Assembly (NCBI GenBank): GCA_017744355.1 | Contig: JAGIBK010000005.1 | Coordinates: 62,001 to 126,000 of the forward strand | Direction of reading: 5' to 3' | From: a bacterium | GTDB lineage: Bacteria > Cyanobacteriota > Sericytochromatia > S15B-MN24 > UBA4093 | Length of the DNA: 64,000 nt | Shown here: positions 7,956-16,604 of the stretch, piece by piece | How positions within the stretch are numbered: the first letter of the stretch is position 1 | Layout of the letters: each line of letters starts with the position of its first letter | Program-made: the position numbers and the translations under genes | The notes under the pieces: model-generated | The model's database searches: none | The model's input: only the letters and a program-made list of their open reading frames with translations | Told to the model about the DNA's origin: nothing

Positions 7956-8723
7956 TCAACCCCAGGTATCGAGGGCCATCTTGAGGGCGGTCGCGCCGAT
8001 CACGAGGGCCATGGCCCAGCGCAAGGCTTTGACCGGGGCGCGCAGCGAGGCCTTGGCCCCGATGGGCGCGCCCACGACCGCCCCTGTGACCAGGAGGGCG
8101 GCATGTTGCCAGGGGATCTGGCCGGTGAGGGCCTTGGCCGTGGTGGCCGAGAGGGCCGAGAGGAAGACGATGGCCAGCGAGTTGCCGATGATGAGGCGCA
8201 GGGGCAGGCCTAGCATCGAGCGCATGAGCGGGGACAGCAAGAAGGCGCCGCCCGCTCCCAAGAGGCCCGAGAGCACGCCCACGCCTGAGGCGATCGCAGC
8301 GGCTCGTGCGGGCTTGAAGTCTTCGGGCAGCGTTTCGCCGTCGGCCGAGGCCGGGGCGGGCAGGACCATCAGGAGCGAGGCCGTGGCGGCGAGGGCCGCG
8401 AAGAGGCCGCTCAGGGCCCCGGTCGGCACGTGGCGCGAGAGGGCGCCGCCGATGGCCGAGGCCCCGGCCATGGCGAGGCCCATGGGCAGGGCCACCCGCG
8501 TCGAGAAGTGACCCGCCTTGCGGTGGGAGAGCAGGCCGATGAGGGAGGCCGCGAGCACCTGGACGATCGACATGCCGCCGATCTCGACGAGGCCGAGGGG
8601 CGTAAAGCCCAAGAGCGGGGGCAGGTAGAGCAGCATGGGGATCAGGACGATGGCCCCGCCCACCCCGATCAGGCCCGAGATGAAGGCGCCCACGAAGCCG
8701 ATGACGAACAGCAGCAGGGTCAT
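7956..8723 (-). CDS. TSUP (TauE/SafE) family sulfur-compound exporter
   Basis: 255 residues and about eight membrane segments, with the duplicated TSUP signatures GLIGVGGAIVLIPMLLYL (residues 18-35) and GLLGAGGAFLLSPLM in the second half. The family exports sulfite, sulfoacetate, thiosulfate or other sulfur anions. ATG 8723 has CGGAG 8 nt upstream; a much longer frame reaching 9014 has no support. It is probably part of the same sulfur regulon as the rhodanese-MBL gene, from which it is separated by 95 nt carrying an operator-like motif of its own type. Confidence 0.88.
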   Translation of the reverse strand: MTLLLFVIGFVGAFISGLIGVGGAIVLIPMLLYLPPLLGFTPLGLVEIGGMSIVQVLAASLIGLLSHRKAGHFSTRVALPMGLAMAGASAIGGALSRHVPTGALSGLFAALAATASLLMVLPAPASADGETLPEDFKPARAAAIASGVGVLSGLLGAGGAFLLSPLMRSMLGLPLRLIIGNSLAIVFLSALSATTAKALTGQIPWQHAALLVTGAVVGAPIGAKASLRAPVKALRWAMALVIGATALKMALDTWG

Positions 8724-8744
8724 GGCGATTCTCCGAGATGGGTA

Positions 8745-8761
8745 GTACGGGGTAGGGGTAT
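8745..8761 (-). promoter_or_regulatory. Operator-like motif upstream of the TSUP gene
   Basis: GTAC-N7-GGGTAT, third copy of the motif shared by the sulfur genes, 22 nt before the ATG at 8723. Confidence 0.55.
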
Positions 8762-8810
8762 GATAGTTCCAATTCTCGGTGGCCGTCAACGTCCGCTTCT
8801 CAAACAAAAC

Positions 8811-8835
8811 AGGGGGCAGGCCATGCCTGCCCCCT
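8811..8835 (-). terminator. Bidirectional terminator after the 44-residue membrane peptide gene
   Basis: 11-bp stem (8811-8821 with 8825-8835). On the minus strand the left side reads GTTTTGTTTG, a usable U-tract, 18 nt past the stop codon of the small gene at 8854. Confidence 0.75.
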
Positions 8836-8853
8836 ATTGTTTCGATGAAGTTT

Positions 8854-8988
8854 TTACGATTCGCCGCGGGACTTGCGCTGGCGCATGGCCAGGGTCCAGA
8901 CGGTGGCCGACGCGATGCCGAAGGCGGCGATCGCGACCATGACCATGGCGTTGTAACTGGCGACCAGTGCGGTGGCTTTCTCGAGCAT
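8854..8988 (-). CDS. 44-residue single-span membrane peptide
   Basis: Short reading frame of 44 codons plus stop, supported by a perfect GAGGAG 5 nt before the ATG and by flanking terminators (8811-8835 and 9010-9046), so it has its own transcription unit. The peptide starts MLEKATALVASYNAMVMVAI, continues as one hydrophobic helix (residues about 14-34) and ends in the basic tail MRQRKSRGES, an N-out/C-in topology by the positive-inside rule. No family recognised. Small-subunit, toxin-like or regulatory-peptide roles are all open. Confidence 0.7.
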   Translation of the reverse strand: MLEKATALVASYNAMVMVAIAAFGIASATVWTLAMRQRKSRGES

Positions 8989-9009
8989 AACTTCTCCTCA
9001 CGCAGAAAG

Positions 9010-9046
9010 AACACGATCCGGCCTTCATCGTAGGCCGGATCGTGTT
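9010..9046 (-). terminator. Terminator of the 2OG-Fe(II) oxygenase gene
   Basis: 14-bp perfect stem (9010-9023 with 9033-9046) and a 9-nt loop, 34 nt past the stop at 9080; followed on the minus strand by CTTTCTGCG. Confidence 0.8.
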
Positions 9047-9079
9047 GCGTGCGGGTGATCTCTGGCTTAAGGCCGGATC

Positions 9080-10039
9080 TTACTTGATCAAGCCGATCTC
9101 GCGCAGGCGCTGGTTGAGGAACTCGCCGGCGGTGATGGGGGGATCCTTGCGGGGATTCTCCTCGGTGACGAACATGTCGAGGGCCGTGAGGTCACAGGCG
9201 CTGTAGGGGTGGACGAAGAAGGGCATCGAGTAGCGCTCGGTGTTCTCGCCCTCGGGGTTGACGACCCGGTGGGTGGTCGAGGGGATCACGTGGTTGGTGA
9301 CGCGCTGGAGCATGTCGCCCGAGTCCACGACGATCTGGCCTTCGAGGGCGTCGATGGCCATCCACTCGCCCGTGTGGGTGAGCAGCTCCAGCCCCGACGA
9401 GGTCGCCTCGCAGAGGATGGTGATCATGTTGATGTCTTCGTGAGCGGCGGCGCGCACGGCGCGGGGATCGGCGTCCGGCGCGAGGGGCGGGTAGTGGATG
9501 GTGCGCAGGATGCTGTTGCCGTCCTTGACCATGTCCGAGAAGGTGGTCTTGGGCAGCTCGAAGTAGTCGGCCAGGGCGTAGAGGAAGGTGTCGACGCAGC
9601 TATCGAGCTGGCTGTAGAGCTCGAGGACGGTCTCCTTGAACTCGGCGATCTCGGCGGGCCAAACGTTGTCCGGGTACTCGGAGCGGAAGGGATGGCCGGC
9701 GGCCAGCTCGCGGCCGACGTGCCAGAACTCCTTGAGGTCGGGGACGGGGTTGCCCTTGGCGTTCTCCGAGCCGAACTCGGTGTAGCCGCGCTGACCGCCG
9801 TGGATCTTGCCGTACTTGCGCTTGGTCTCGAGGTCCAGGGCGAAGAAGTCCTTGTACAGGCGATACGCCTTGCGGATCAGACCCTGATCGATGCCGTGGT
9901 TACCGACAGTGATGAAGCCGAATTCCTTGAGCCCGTCGCCGAGCGTCTTGACGAACTTGTCGCGGGTCTCGGGCGAACCCGAGCGATAGTCGTTCATGTC
10001 GACGACAGGGATTCCCACGCGTTGGGTGACTTGCATCAT
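9080..10039 (-). CDS. Isopenicillin N synthase-family 2-oxoglutarate/Fe(II) oxygenase
   Basis: 319 residues with the DIOX_N domain first (IPVVDMNDYRSG; FGFITVGNHGI) and a C-terminal jelly roll. The iron triad is visible as HEDINMIT (His and Asp) and STTHRVVNP (His), and RYSMPFF supplies the 2-oxoglutarate-binding Arg-x-Ser. This superfamily covers plant-hormone, antibiotic and ethylene-forming enzymes; the substrate here cannot be assigned. The gene is a single transcription unit between two terminators, with no biosynthetic neighbours, so primary or stress metabolism seems more likely than a natural-product cluster. Confidence 0.92.
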   Translation of the reverse strand: MMQVTQRVGIPVVDMNDYRSGSPETRDKFVKTLGDGLKEFGFITVGNHGIDQGLIRKAYRLYKDFFALDLETKRKYGKIHGGQRGYTEFGSENAKGNPVPDLKEFWHVGRELAAGHPFRSEYPDNVWPAEIAEFKETVLELYSQLDSCVDTFLYALADYFELPKTTFSDMVKDGNSILRTIHYPPLAPDADPRAVRAAAHEDINMITILCEATSSGLELLTHTGEWMAIDALEGQIVVDSGDMLQRVTNHVIPSTTHRVVNPEGENTERYSMPFFVHPYSACDLTALDMFVTEENPRKDPPITAGEFLNQRLREIGLIK

Positions 10040-10218
10040 TCCTCCTCGAAAGAGTGGTGTCCTGCTCTTATCATCGGACCTCCCGACAGGATCCTTGCGA
10101 AGCGGCGCGAAGATTCCCGGGGATTGTCGACTTTATTTTTCTTTATGGTAGCTGAAATGGGCCAGTGGCGCTCCTCTTGAACCACAAATACCTGGGTTTT
10201 TGCTGAAAAAAAGCACGA

Positions 10219-10239
10219 GTTACGTACTTTCTACGTAAC
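10219..10239. promoter_or_regulatory. Perfect 8-bp dyad upstream of the globin chemoreceptor
   Basis: Arms GTTACGTA and TACGTAAC around CTTTC, about 93 nt before the chemoreceptor ATG in the 292-base divergent gap (10040-10331). Operator-like; no matching regulator identified. The rest of the gap shows no gene. Confidence 0.55.
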
Positions 10240-10331
10240 GCATTATTGCGAGCGCGGGAATACCTTCCAAGTAGCTTTTCCCCTGAAAGTCGCAGCATTA
10301 CTTCACAGCCGTTCAAGAGGAGGGCCATTCG

Positions 10332-12149
10332 ATGACCATGCTCCACCAGAAGTATCGCCTCAACGACTCCAACCTCGCCCTTCGCCGGCAGTTCATGCGC
10401 TTCACCGCCCGAGAGACGCGCCTGCTCGCGAGCCTTGCGTCCTGGGCGGAGCGCGTCGCCGACGCCATCGCGCGGGACTTCTACACCCACCAGTTCGGGT
10501 TCCAGCCGACGCTGGACTTCTTCGGGGCCAACGCCCGGCGCAAGGGCGTGAGCCTGGAGCAGCTGCGCGCGCACCTCGAGAAGGCGCAGGCCGGCTACTT
10601 CCGCGAGATCTTCCGGGAGGCGGCGCGGGGCGGGGACTTCGGGGTGGAGTACTTCGAGAAGCGCCTCAAGGTCGGCAAGCTCCACAACGTCATCAACCTG
10701 CCCATCAAGTGGTACGTGGGCAGCTACCCTTATTACCAGGAGCTGGTGGCGGCTTATTTGCTCAAGGCCTTCCCCATGCGCCCCCTGTTGCGCGCACGGG
10801 CCGAGCGGGCCATTTCCAAGGTCTTCAACTACGACATTCAGGCGATCACCGAGGCGTTCTTGCACGACCAGTTCGAGACCATCGGCTTCAAGCTCGATCG
10901 CGTCGCGGTCGAGAGCCCCGCGCACGACCTCTCGGACGGCTACGCCGCGATCAAGGAGGTCCTGCGCCAGTCGATCGAGGGCATCTGCGACACCAGCCAC
11001 ACCCTGGTGGCCTCGGGCGAGATCCTCTCGGCGAGCGCTGCGAGCGGCCTTGCGGCCATTCAGCAGAACAGTCGCAACATCCAGCGCATCTCCCATGACG
11101 TGGAGGGCCTCTCGGCGGGCATGGAGACGGCTTCGAGCGTCATCGCCGAGATGGTGACGAGCATCCGGCACGTCGCCCAGAACGCCGATCGGGTGGCCAG
11201 CGAGGTGGGCGACACGTCGGCGGCGATCAACCAGATGGCCGCGAGCATCCAGAGCGTGGCTCAGTCCGTTTCGGATGCCAACGGCGAGGCCGAGCGCGCC
11301 GCCCGGGTCGCGGATGAAGGCAACGGCGCGGTGGCCCAGGTGGCCGAGGGGATGGCGCGGATCAACCGGGTCATGGCCGAGGTGGTCGAGGTGATGGGCG
11401 GGCTCGACCAGCGCTCCGCCGAGATCGGCTCGATCGTCGAGACCATCGACGACATCGCCGAGCAGACGAATCTACTGGCGCTCAACGCGGCCATCGAGGC
11501 GGCCCGTGCCGGCGAGCACGGCCGGGGCTTCGCGGTGGTCGCCGACGAGGTCCGCAAGCTCGCCGAGCGCTCGGCTGTCGCGACCAAGGAGATTGCCGGC
11601 CTCATCAAGGGGATTCAGGCGAGCAGCCATCAAGCGAGCCTTGCGACCCGCAACGGCGAGGAGGCGATCCGGGTTGGCACCGAGCTCGCGCAGAACGCGG
11701 GCGGCTCGCTGAAGGTCATCGTGGGCTCGATCGCGCACGTGAGCGCCCTGATGGCGCAGATTACCCAGGCCACCCAGGAGCAACGCCGGGCCTCGGCCCT
11801 GATCACCCAGGCGGTCGGGGCCATCACCGACCTGACCCGGCAGATGACCCAGGCGACCCGCGAGCAGGCCTCAGGCTCCGAGCGGATCGTCGAGGCCGTG
11901 ACCCACATGGATCGCCTGACCCGCGAGGCCGCGAGTGTTACCGAGGCCCAGAAGCAGGATGGGGTGCAGGTCGAGCAGGCGATCGTCCGGATCGATCAGG
12001 TCGCGGGGGGGCTGCGCCAGGTGGTCGAGGGGCTGCAGGAGGCGAGTTCGCACTTCGCGCGCGAGGAGCAGGCCTCTCGCCAGGTGCCCGCGCTGCGGCC
12101 GGCGGTGCCGGCGCTGCCCTCGCGCGATTGGGGGCGGTACTCCGTCTAG
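10332..12149 (+). CDS. Globin-coupled methyl-accepting chemotaxis protein (HemAT-like O2 sensor)
   Basis: 605 residues without a membrane segment. Residues about 10-180 are a sensor globin with the proximal haem ligand in [15 protein letters not shown] (His118). Residues about 230-580 are a long coiled-coil MCP signalling domain with the hairpin tip [20 protein letters not shown] and [20 protein letters not shown]. Such proteins sense O2 and drive aerotaxis through CheA, which is not in the window. The ATG has AGGAGG 8 nt upstream. It is convergent with the cbb3 oxidase operon, sharing 4 bases with the ccoS stop, which links O2 sensing to O2 respiration by position. Confidence 0.93.
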   Translation: MTMLHQKYRLNDSNLALRRQFMRFTARETRLLASLASWAERVADAIARDFYTHQFGFQPTLDFFGANARRKGVSLEQLRAHLEKAQAGYFREIFREAARGGDFGVEYFEKRLKVGKLHNVINLPIKWYVGSYPYYQELVAAYLLKAFPMRPLLRARAERAISKVFNYDIQAITEAFLHDQFETIGFKLDRVAVESPAHDLSDGYAAIKEVLRQSIEGICDTSHTLVASGEILSASAASGLAAIQQNSRNIQRISHDVEGLSAGMETASSVIAEMVTSIRHVAQNADRVASEVGDTSAAINQMAASIQSVAQSVSDANGEAERAARVADEGNGAVAQVAEGMARINRVMAEVVEVMGGLDQRSAEIGSIVETIDDIAEQTNLLALNAAIEAARAGEHGRGFAVVADEVRKLAERSAVATKEIAGLIKGIQASSHQASLATRNGEEAIRVGTELAQNAGGSLKVIVGSIAHVSALMAQITQATQEQRRASALITQAVGAITDLTRQMTQATREQASGSERIVEAVTHMDRLTREAASVTEAQKQDGVQVEQAIVRIDQVAGGLRQVVEGLQEASSHFAREEQASRQVPALRPAVPALPSRDWGRYSV

Positions 12150-12298
12150 GCCCCGGAAGGCTCGTCGTCGTGGAGGATGCGATACTTCTCGCCCTCCACG
12201 TCGTCGTATTCTCCGGCCCGGATCCCCTTGATCAGGACGTGCAGCAGGTAGGCTGCGCCCAAGAGGGTGATGGGCATGATGAAGAACATGAGTTCCAA
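12146..12298 (-). CDS. ccoS: CcoS, cbb3 oxidase maturation protein
   Basis: 50 residues from a TTG start with GAGG 7 nt upstream (an ATG three codons later gives 47). One membrane span ([20 protein letters not shown]) followed by [20 protein letters not shown], the classic CcoS ending in which an Asp-Asp-x-Glu-Gly stretch precedes RILxDD. CcoS is needed for haem/copper insertion into the cbb3 catalytic subunit. It begins 5 nt after the ccoI stop and its stop overlaps the end of the convergent chemoreceptor gene. Confidence 0.88.
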   Translation of the reverse strand: MELMFFIMPITLLGAAYLLHVLIKGIRAGEYDDVEGEKYRILHDDEPSGA

Positions 12299-12302
12299 GG
12301 CG

Positions 12303-14693
12303 TCACCTCGACAGGCGCAGGGAGTTGAACAGGACCAAGAGCGAGCTTGCGGGCATCAGCACCGCTGCCCACTGGGGCGAGACCCAGCCCATGGCTGCGA
12401 TCGGCACCGCCACCACGTTGTAGAGTGCCGAGAGGGCGAAGTTGGCGCGGATCGTCCGCACTGTCGCCTCCGAGAGCTGGAAGGCCTCCAGCAGCTGCGC
12501 GAGGCGATCGCCCAGCAGCACCACCCCCGCGGCCGAAGCGGCGATCGCCGCCCCCTGCCCCATGGCGATGCCCACGTCGGCGCTCGCAAGGGCCGGAGCG
12601 TCGTTCACCCCGTCGCCCACCATGGCCACGGTGCGGCCCGGGCCTCGCTGGGATTGTACCACCGCGCGCTTGCCGTCGGGCAAGACGTCCGAGAAGGACC
12701 GCCCCAGGCCGAGCGCGCGGGCGATAGCTTCGACCACGGGCTTGCGATCGCCCGAGAGCAGCATCCCCTCGATCCCGCGGCCCTTGAGTGCGTCGAGGGT
12801 CTCGGTCGCGTCCGGGCGCAGGGTGTCGGCGATCGCCAGAGAGCCCACCAGCACCCCGTCGCGCTCCACGAAGATACGGCTCTCCGTTTCCTGCCGAATT
12901 TCGGCTTCCGCCTCGGCGCCTAGCCAGGCGGCCTTGCCGACCCGCACGCGAGCGCCCTGAACCATGCCCTCGACCCCGTGGCCGGGCACGGCCTTGAAGC
13001 CTTCGACTGAAAGTGGCTCGATCCCTTGCTCGCGGGCGTAGGCCGTCACCGCCCGGGCCATAGGGTGCTCCGAGAGGGCTTCGAGCGAGGCGGCGAGTGC
13101 CAACCCCTCGCCCTCCACCTGGGTCACCCGCATCCGGCCCGCCGTCACGGTGCCCGTCTTGTCCAGGATCAGGTGGGTCACGGCGCGCAGGCGTTCGAGC
13201 TCCTCGCCGCCCTTGAACAGGATCCCCTCGCGGGCTCCGCGCGCCATGGCCACGGCGATCGCCGCGGGGGTCGCGAGCCCCAGCGCGCACGGGCAGGTCA
13301 CGATCAGCACCGAGATGGTGTTGCGGATGGCCGCATCCAGCCCGCGCGGCCAGTTGAGCCAGAACGTCACGGCCGCCACCAGCACGAGCAAGGGCAAGAA
13401 GACCACCGCCGCCTTGTCCGCGAGGACCTGGGAGGGGGCCCTGGCGGCGTCCGCCTCGCTCACCCACTTTACGATCTGCGCAAGGGTCGTCTCGGCGCCC
13501 ACCTTCTCGGCGCGGATCACGAGCGCGCCTTCCAGGTTGAGGGTGCCCGCCGTGACAGGGCTCGCAGGCTCCTTGGAGACCGGGACCGACTCGCCGCTGA
13601 GCATGGCCTCGTCCACGTGGCCGCTGCCTGACTCCACCCGCCCGTCGACGGGGATGGTCTCGCCGGGGCGGACTAGGAGGCGATCGCCCACCCGGATGGC
13701 GGCAGTGGCGACCGTCTCCTCGCCCTCATCGCCGAGCCGGGTCGCGCTGGGCGCCGCCAGCCGCCAGTGGCGCTCGGCCTGACCGAGCACCCGGCGCCTC
13801 ACCGATCCTTCGAGGGCGCGGCCGAGCAGCAGGAAGAACAGGAGCGCGAGCAGGCAATCGAAGTAGACCGGCCCGCGGCCCGAGACCGTCGCCCAGACGC
13901 TCGCGAGGTAGGCCGTCAGCGAGGCGAGGGTGATGGTGGCGTCCATGGTGAGCACCCGGGCCCGCAGCCCGGTCCAGGCGGACTTGAAGAAGGGCCAGCC
14001 CACGTAGAGGGCGGCGGGCGTCGAGACCGCGAGGCCGATCCACGCCAGCATCCGGCGCAGCTGGTGCTCGCTCGCGTCGAACCCGCCCCAGTTGAGCCCC
14101 TCGCCCACGAACATGGCCCCGAGCGCGGCGAGGGCCGCGACCGAGAGCCGGATCAGCATGGTGCGCTGGCGGACGCGGGCCTGCCGATCGGTGCCGGTGG
14201 GGTCGTAGGGGGAGGCAGGGTAACCGAGCGAGGCCAGCAGGCCCGCGATCGCTCCGAGCCCGATCACGGCGGGATCCCAGAGGATGACGGCGCGGCGGGC
14301 GGTGAAGTTGACCCGCACCGAGGCGATCCCGTCGCGCTGGCCGAGGATGCGCTCGATCAGCCACACGCAGGCCGAGCAGTGGAGCCCTGAGAGCTCCAGG
14401 ACGACCTCGCGCATGCAGGCGCCCTGGGGCGTGGAGATGCTCTCCTGGAAGTGGGGATCGTCGTAAGGGAAGTCCTGGGCGGTTTCGGGCTTGAGGCCGA
14501 AGCCCTCGCGCTTGGCGTAGAAGCTCGAAAGCCCCTGATCGCCGATCAGCTCGGCAGCGAGCCTACAGGCCTTGCAGCAGAAGGTGCGCGTCTCGTCGCC
14601 GACCTGCGCGAGCACGGGGGAGGTGGCGTCGAGCCCGCAGTGGAAGCAGGCGACGATGCGCGGGGTCCCGGCCGTCGGCGCGAGCGGGGTCAT
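12303..14693 (-). CDS. ccoI: CcoI/FixI copper-transporting P1B-type ATPase
   Basis: 796 residues. In order: an N-terminal metal-binding region (CFHCGL, FCCKAC), an HMA domain with GLHCSAC, eight expected membrane helices, the actuator motif SGES, the membrane CPC in VTCPCALGLATP, the phosphorylation site DKTGT, the SEHP nucleotide-binding motif and GDGVNDAPAL. These are the hallmarks of a Cu(I) exporter delivering copper to cbb3 oxidase. The start overlaps the ccoH stop as ATGA. Confidence 0.96.
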   Translation of the reverse strand: MTPLAPTAGTPRIVACFHCGLDATSPVLAQVGDETRTFCCKACRLAAELIGDQGLSSFYAKREGFGLKPETAQDFPYDDPHFQESISTPQGACMREVVLELSGLHCSACVWLIERILGQRDGIASVRVNFTARRAVILWDPAVIGLGAIAGLLASLGYPASPYDPTGTDRQARVRQRTMLIRLSVAALAALGAMFVGEGLNWGGFDASEHQLRRMLAWIGLAVSTPAALYVGWPFFKSAWTGLRARVLTMDATITLASLTAYLASVWATVSGRGPVYFDCLLALLFFLLLGRALEGSVRRRVLGQAERHWRLAAPSATRLGDEGEETVATAAIRVGDRLLVRPGETIPVDGRVESGSGHVDEAMLSGESVPVSKEPASPVTAGTLNLEGALVIRAEKVGAETTLAQIVKWVSEADAARAPSQVLADKAAVVFLPLLVLVAAVTFWLNWPRGLDAAIRNTISVLIVTCPCALGLATPAAIAVAMARGAREGILFKGGEELERLRAVTHLILDKTGTVTAGRMRVTQVEGEGLALAASLEALSEHPMARAVTAYAREQGIEPLSVEGFKAVPGHGVEGMVQGARVRVGKAAWLGAEAEAEIRQETESRIFVERDGVLVGSLAIADTLRPDATETLDALKGRGIEGMLLSGDRKPVVEAIARALGLGRSFSDVLPDGKRAVVQSQRGPGRTVAMVGDGVNDAPALASADVGIAMGQGAAIAASAAGVVLLGDRLAQLLEAFQLSEATVRTIRANFALSALYNVVAVPIAAMGWVSPQWAAVLMPASSLLVLFNSLRLSR

Positions 14694-15172
14694 GACCCGG
14701 GGGCCTCCAGGTGCAGGCGCTCACGATGGTCGTAGCGCGTCGCGCCCTGTTGGATCTCGACCGTGGCGTCCCAGAGGCCTTCGAGCGGGACGGTGACCGG
14801 GGCCTCGAAGCGGCCCGCTCCGACGTGGGCGAGGGTGATGCGCTGGTCGTAGCCTGCCTTGGTCGGCCGGAAGAGCTGGAGGGTGACGGTGGCGCCGTCG
14901 AGCGGGCGGTTTTCCCGATCCTTGAGCGTCACGGTCGCCTGCGCGGCGCGCTGGGCCGTCTTGGGGGCGTCGAGGACGACCTGCCAGCCCTGCCGGTTTT
15001 CGCGCTGCGCGCGCTGGACGTCGTAGTTGAGGCCGTGCTTGTAGTAGTGCTCGACCACCAGGCCGTCGTCGGTCCTGGCCCCCGCCACGATGGTGCCGAT
15101 GTCGACCGCCAGGGCGATGACGAGGATGCCGATCATGCCGCCGACGAACTTCTGGGCGTAGGTGAACTTCAT
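14690..15172 (-). CDS. ccoH: CcoH/FixH family cbb3 assembly protein
   Basis: 160 residues: one N-terminal membrane span (residues 10-30), then VVEHYYKHGLNYD, the conserved FixH feature, and a periplasmic beta domain ending VTVPLEGLWDATVEI. FixH/CcoH is a stable partner of the maturing cbb3 complex. ATG 15172 has GAGGAGG 5 nt upstream, within which the ccoG stop codon lies; 4-bp overlap with ccoI downstream. Confidence 0.9.
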   Translation of the reverse strand: MKFTYAQKFVGGMIGILVIALAVDIGTIVAGARTDDGLVVEHYYKHGLNYDVQRAQRENRQGWQVVLDAPKTAQRAAQATVTLKDRENRPLDGATVTLQLFRPTKAGYDQRITLAHVGAGRFEAPVTVPLEGLWDATVEIQQGATRYDHRERLHLEAPGS

Positions 15173-15184
15173 GAAGGCCTCCTC

Positions 15185-16579
15185 TTAGCTTCCGGTCCCT
15201 TGGCGGACTTGGCGATCGGGCAGGACGAAGGTGCTGCCGCGCTTGGCAACCTTCTTGCCGGTCTCGGTGTCCACCAGGACGAACGTGAACTTGTCGACGC
15301 TGGTCGCGTCTTGCACGGGATTGACGGCCAGCGCCACGCTCTGTTGTACCACCTCGCCCGCGCGGGCCGCGATCTGCGACGAGCCGCCGATCACCTCGGC
15401 GTCGAGCCCCTCGATTTCCAGGCGGTAGGTGTGGTCGTGGTCGTCCTTGTTGAGGGCCTTGACCATGTAGACGTTGCTGATGCGGCCGTCGGGCAGCTGC
15501 TGGTAGACGAAGCTGCGGTTGCGCAGCACGTCCAGGTCGGTGGTGGGGCGCACGGCGATGGAGGTGGCCATGGTGCCGACCACCACCAGGAGGGCGGCGC
15601 CGTAGAAGGCCAGGCGCGGGCGGAACTTGCGCGGGGGCTGCCCCTTCATCTCGCGCTCGGTGGCGAGGCGGATGAGGCCCTGCTCGAAGCCGACCTTGCC
15701 CATCACGTGGTCGCAGGCGTCCACGCAGCGCATGCACGAGATGCACTCGTACTGCAGGCCGTTGCGGATGTCGATGCCGGTGGGGCACACGTCCACGCAC
15801 AGGTTGCAGCTGACGCAGTCGCCCGCCGTGCGCTCCTCGCCCTTGCGGAAGAACTGGCGCGGCTCGCCGCGCTTGACGTCGAAGGTGACCACCATCGACT
15901 CGGGATCGGTCATGATCCCCTGGAAGCGGCCGTAGGGGCAGGGGAACTTGCAGACCCAGTCGCGGGCGTGCCCGAAGTCGGCGTAGGCGAGCGCCGTGAA
16001 GAAGGCGAGCGCACCCCAGTTGGCGGGGGTGAAGCCCAGGGTGACGAGGCGGCGCAGCACCTCGGGGGCCGGGACGAAGTAGGCGAGCAGGTTGAGGCTC
16101 AGGAGCAGGGACATGGCGACCCAGATGCCGTGCTTCAGGAAGCGCTTCTTGGTCTTATCGAGCGTCCAGGGGGCCTTGGCGAGCCGCATCTGCTGGGGGC
16201 GATCGCCGTCGATCCAGCGCTCGACCTCGAGAAAGAGACTGGTGCCCACGGTCTGGGGGCAGGTGTAGCCGCACCAGGCGCGCCCGACGAGCATGGTCGT
16301 GGCGAAGAGCAAGAGTGCGGCGGTGATGAGGAGGAGGGTGAGGAGGTAGACGTCCTGCGGCCAGAAGGTCACCCACAGGATGTGGAACTTGCGGCCGGGG
16401 ATGTCGAGGAGCACCGCAGGCCGATCGCCGATCCGCCACCAAGGCAACAGGAACCAGCTCACGAGCAGGAAGGCGAAGACCTTCCAGCGTTGGGCCTGGA
16501 AACTGCCCCAGATGTTCTTGACGAAGATCTTGCCCTTGAACATCTCGGTGTTGGGCTTGTAAGCGGCGGGATCGGCCAT
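15185..16579 (-). CDS. ccoG: CcoG/RdxA/FixG iron-sulfur cbb3 accessory protein
   Basis: 464 residues, inner-membrane protein with five to six helices, then a cytoplasmic ferredoxin part holding two 4Fe-4S motifs, CVSCNLCVDVCPTG and CISCMRCVDACDHVM, plus CGYTCPQTVGTSLF after the second helix. The C-terminal third is an Ig-like periplasmic domain. CcoG is reported to reduce copper for cbb3 assembly. Weak SD (AAAGAAG) 6 nt upstream. It occupies the usual place directly after ccoP. Confidence 0.95.
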   Translation of the reverse strand: MADPAAYKPNTEMFKGKIFVKNIWGSFQAQRWKVFAFLLVSWFLLPWWRIGDRPAVLLDIPGRKFHILWVTFWPQDVYLLTLLLITAALLLFATTMLVGRAWCGYTCPQTVGTSLFLEVERWIDGDRPQQMRLAKAPWTLDKTKKRFLKHGIWVAMSLLLSLNLLAYFVPAPEVLRRLVTLGFTPANWGALAFFTALAYADFGHARDWVCKFPCPYGRFQGIMTDPESMVVTFDVKRGEPRQFFRKGEERTAGDCVSCNLCVDVCPTGIDIRNGLQYECISCMRCVDACDHVMGKVGFEQGLIRLATEREMKGQPPRKFRPRLAFYGAALLVVVGTMATSIAVRPTTDLDVLRNRSFVYQQLPDGRISNVYMVKALNKDDHDHTYRLEIEGLDAEVIGGSSQIAARAGEVVQQSVALAVNPVQDATSVDKFTFVLVDTETGKKVAKRGSTFVLPDRQVRQGTGS

Positions 16580-16604
16580 GGCGGTACTTCTTTCTAGTTA
16601 CTTG

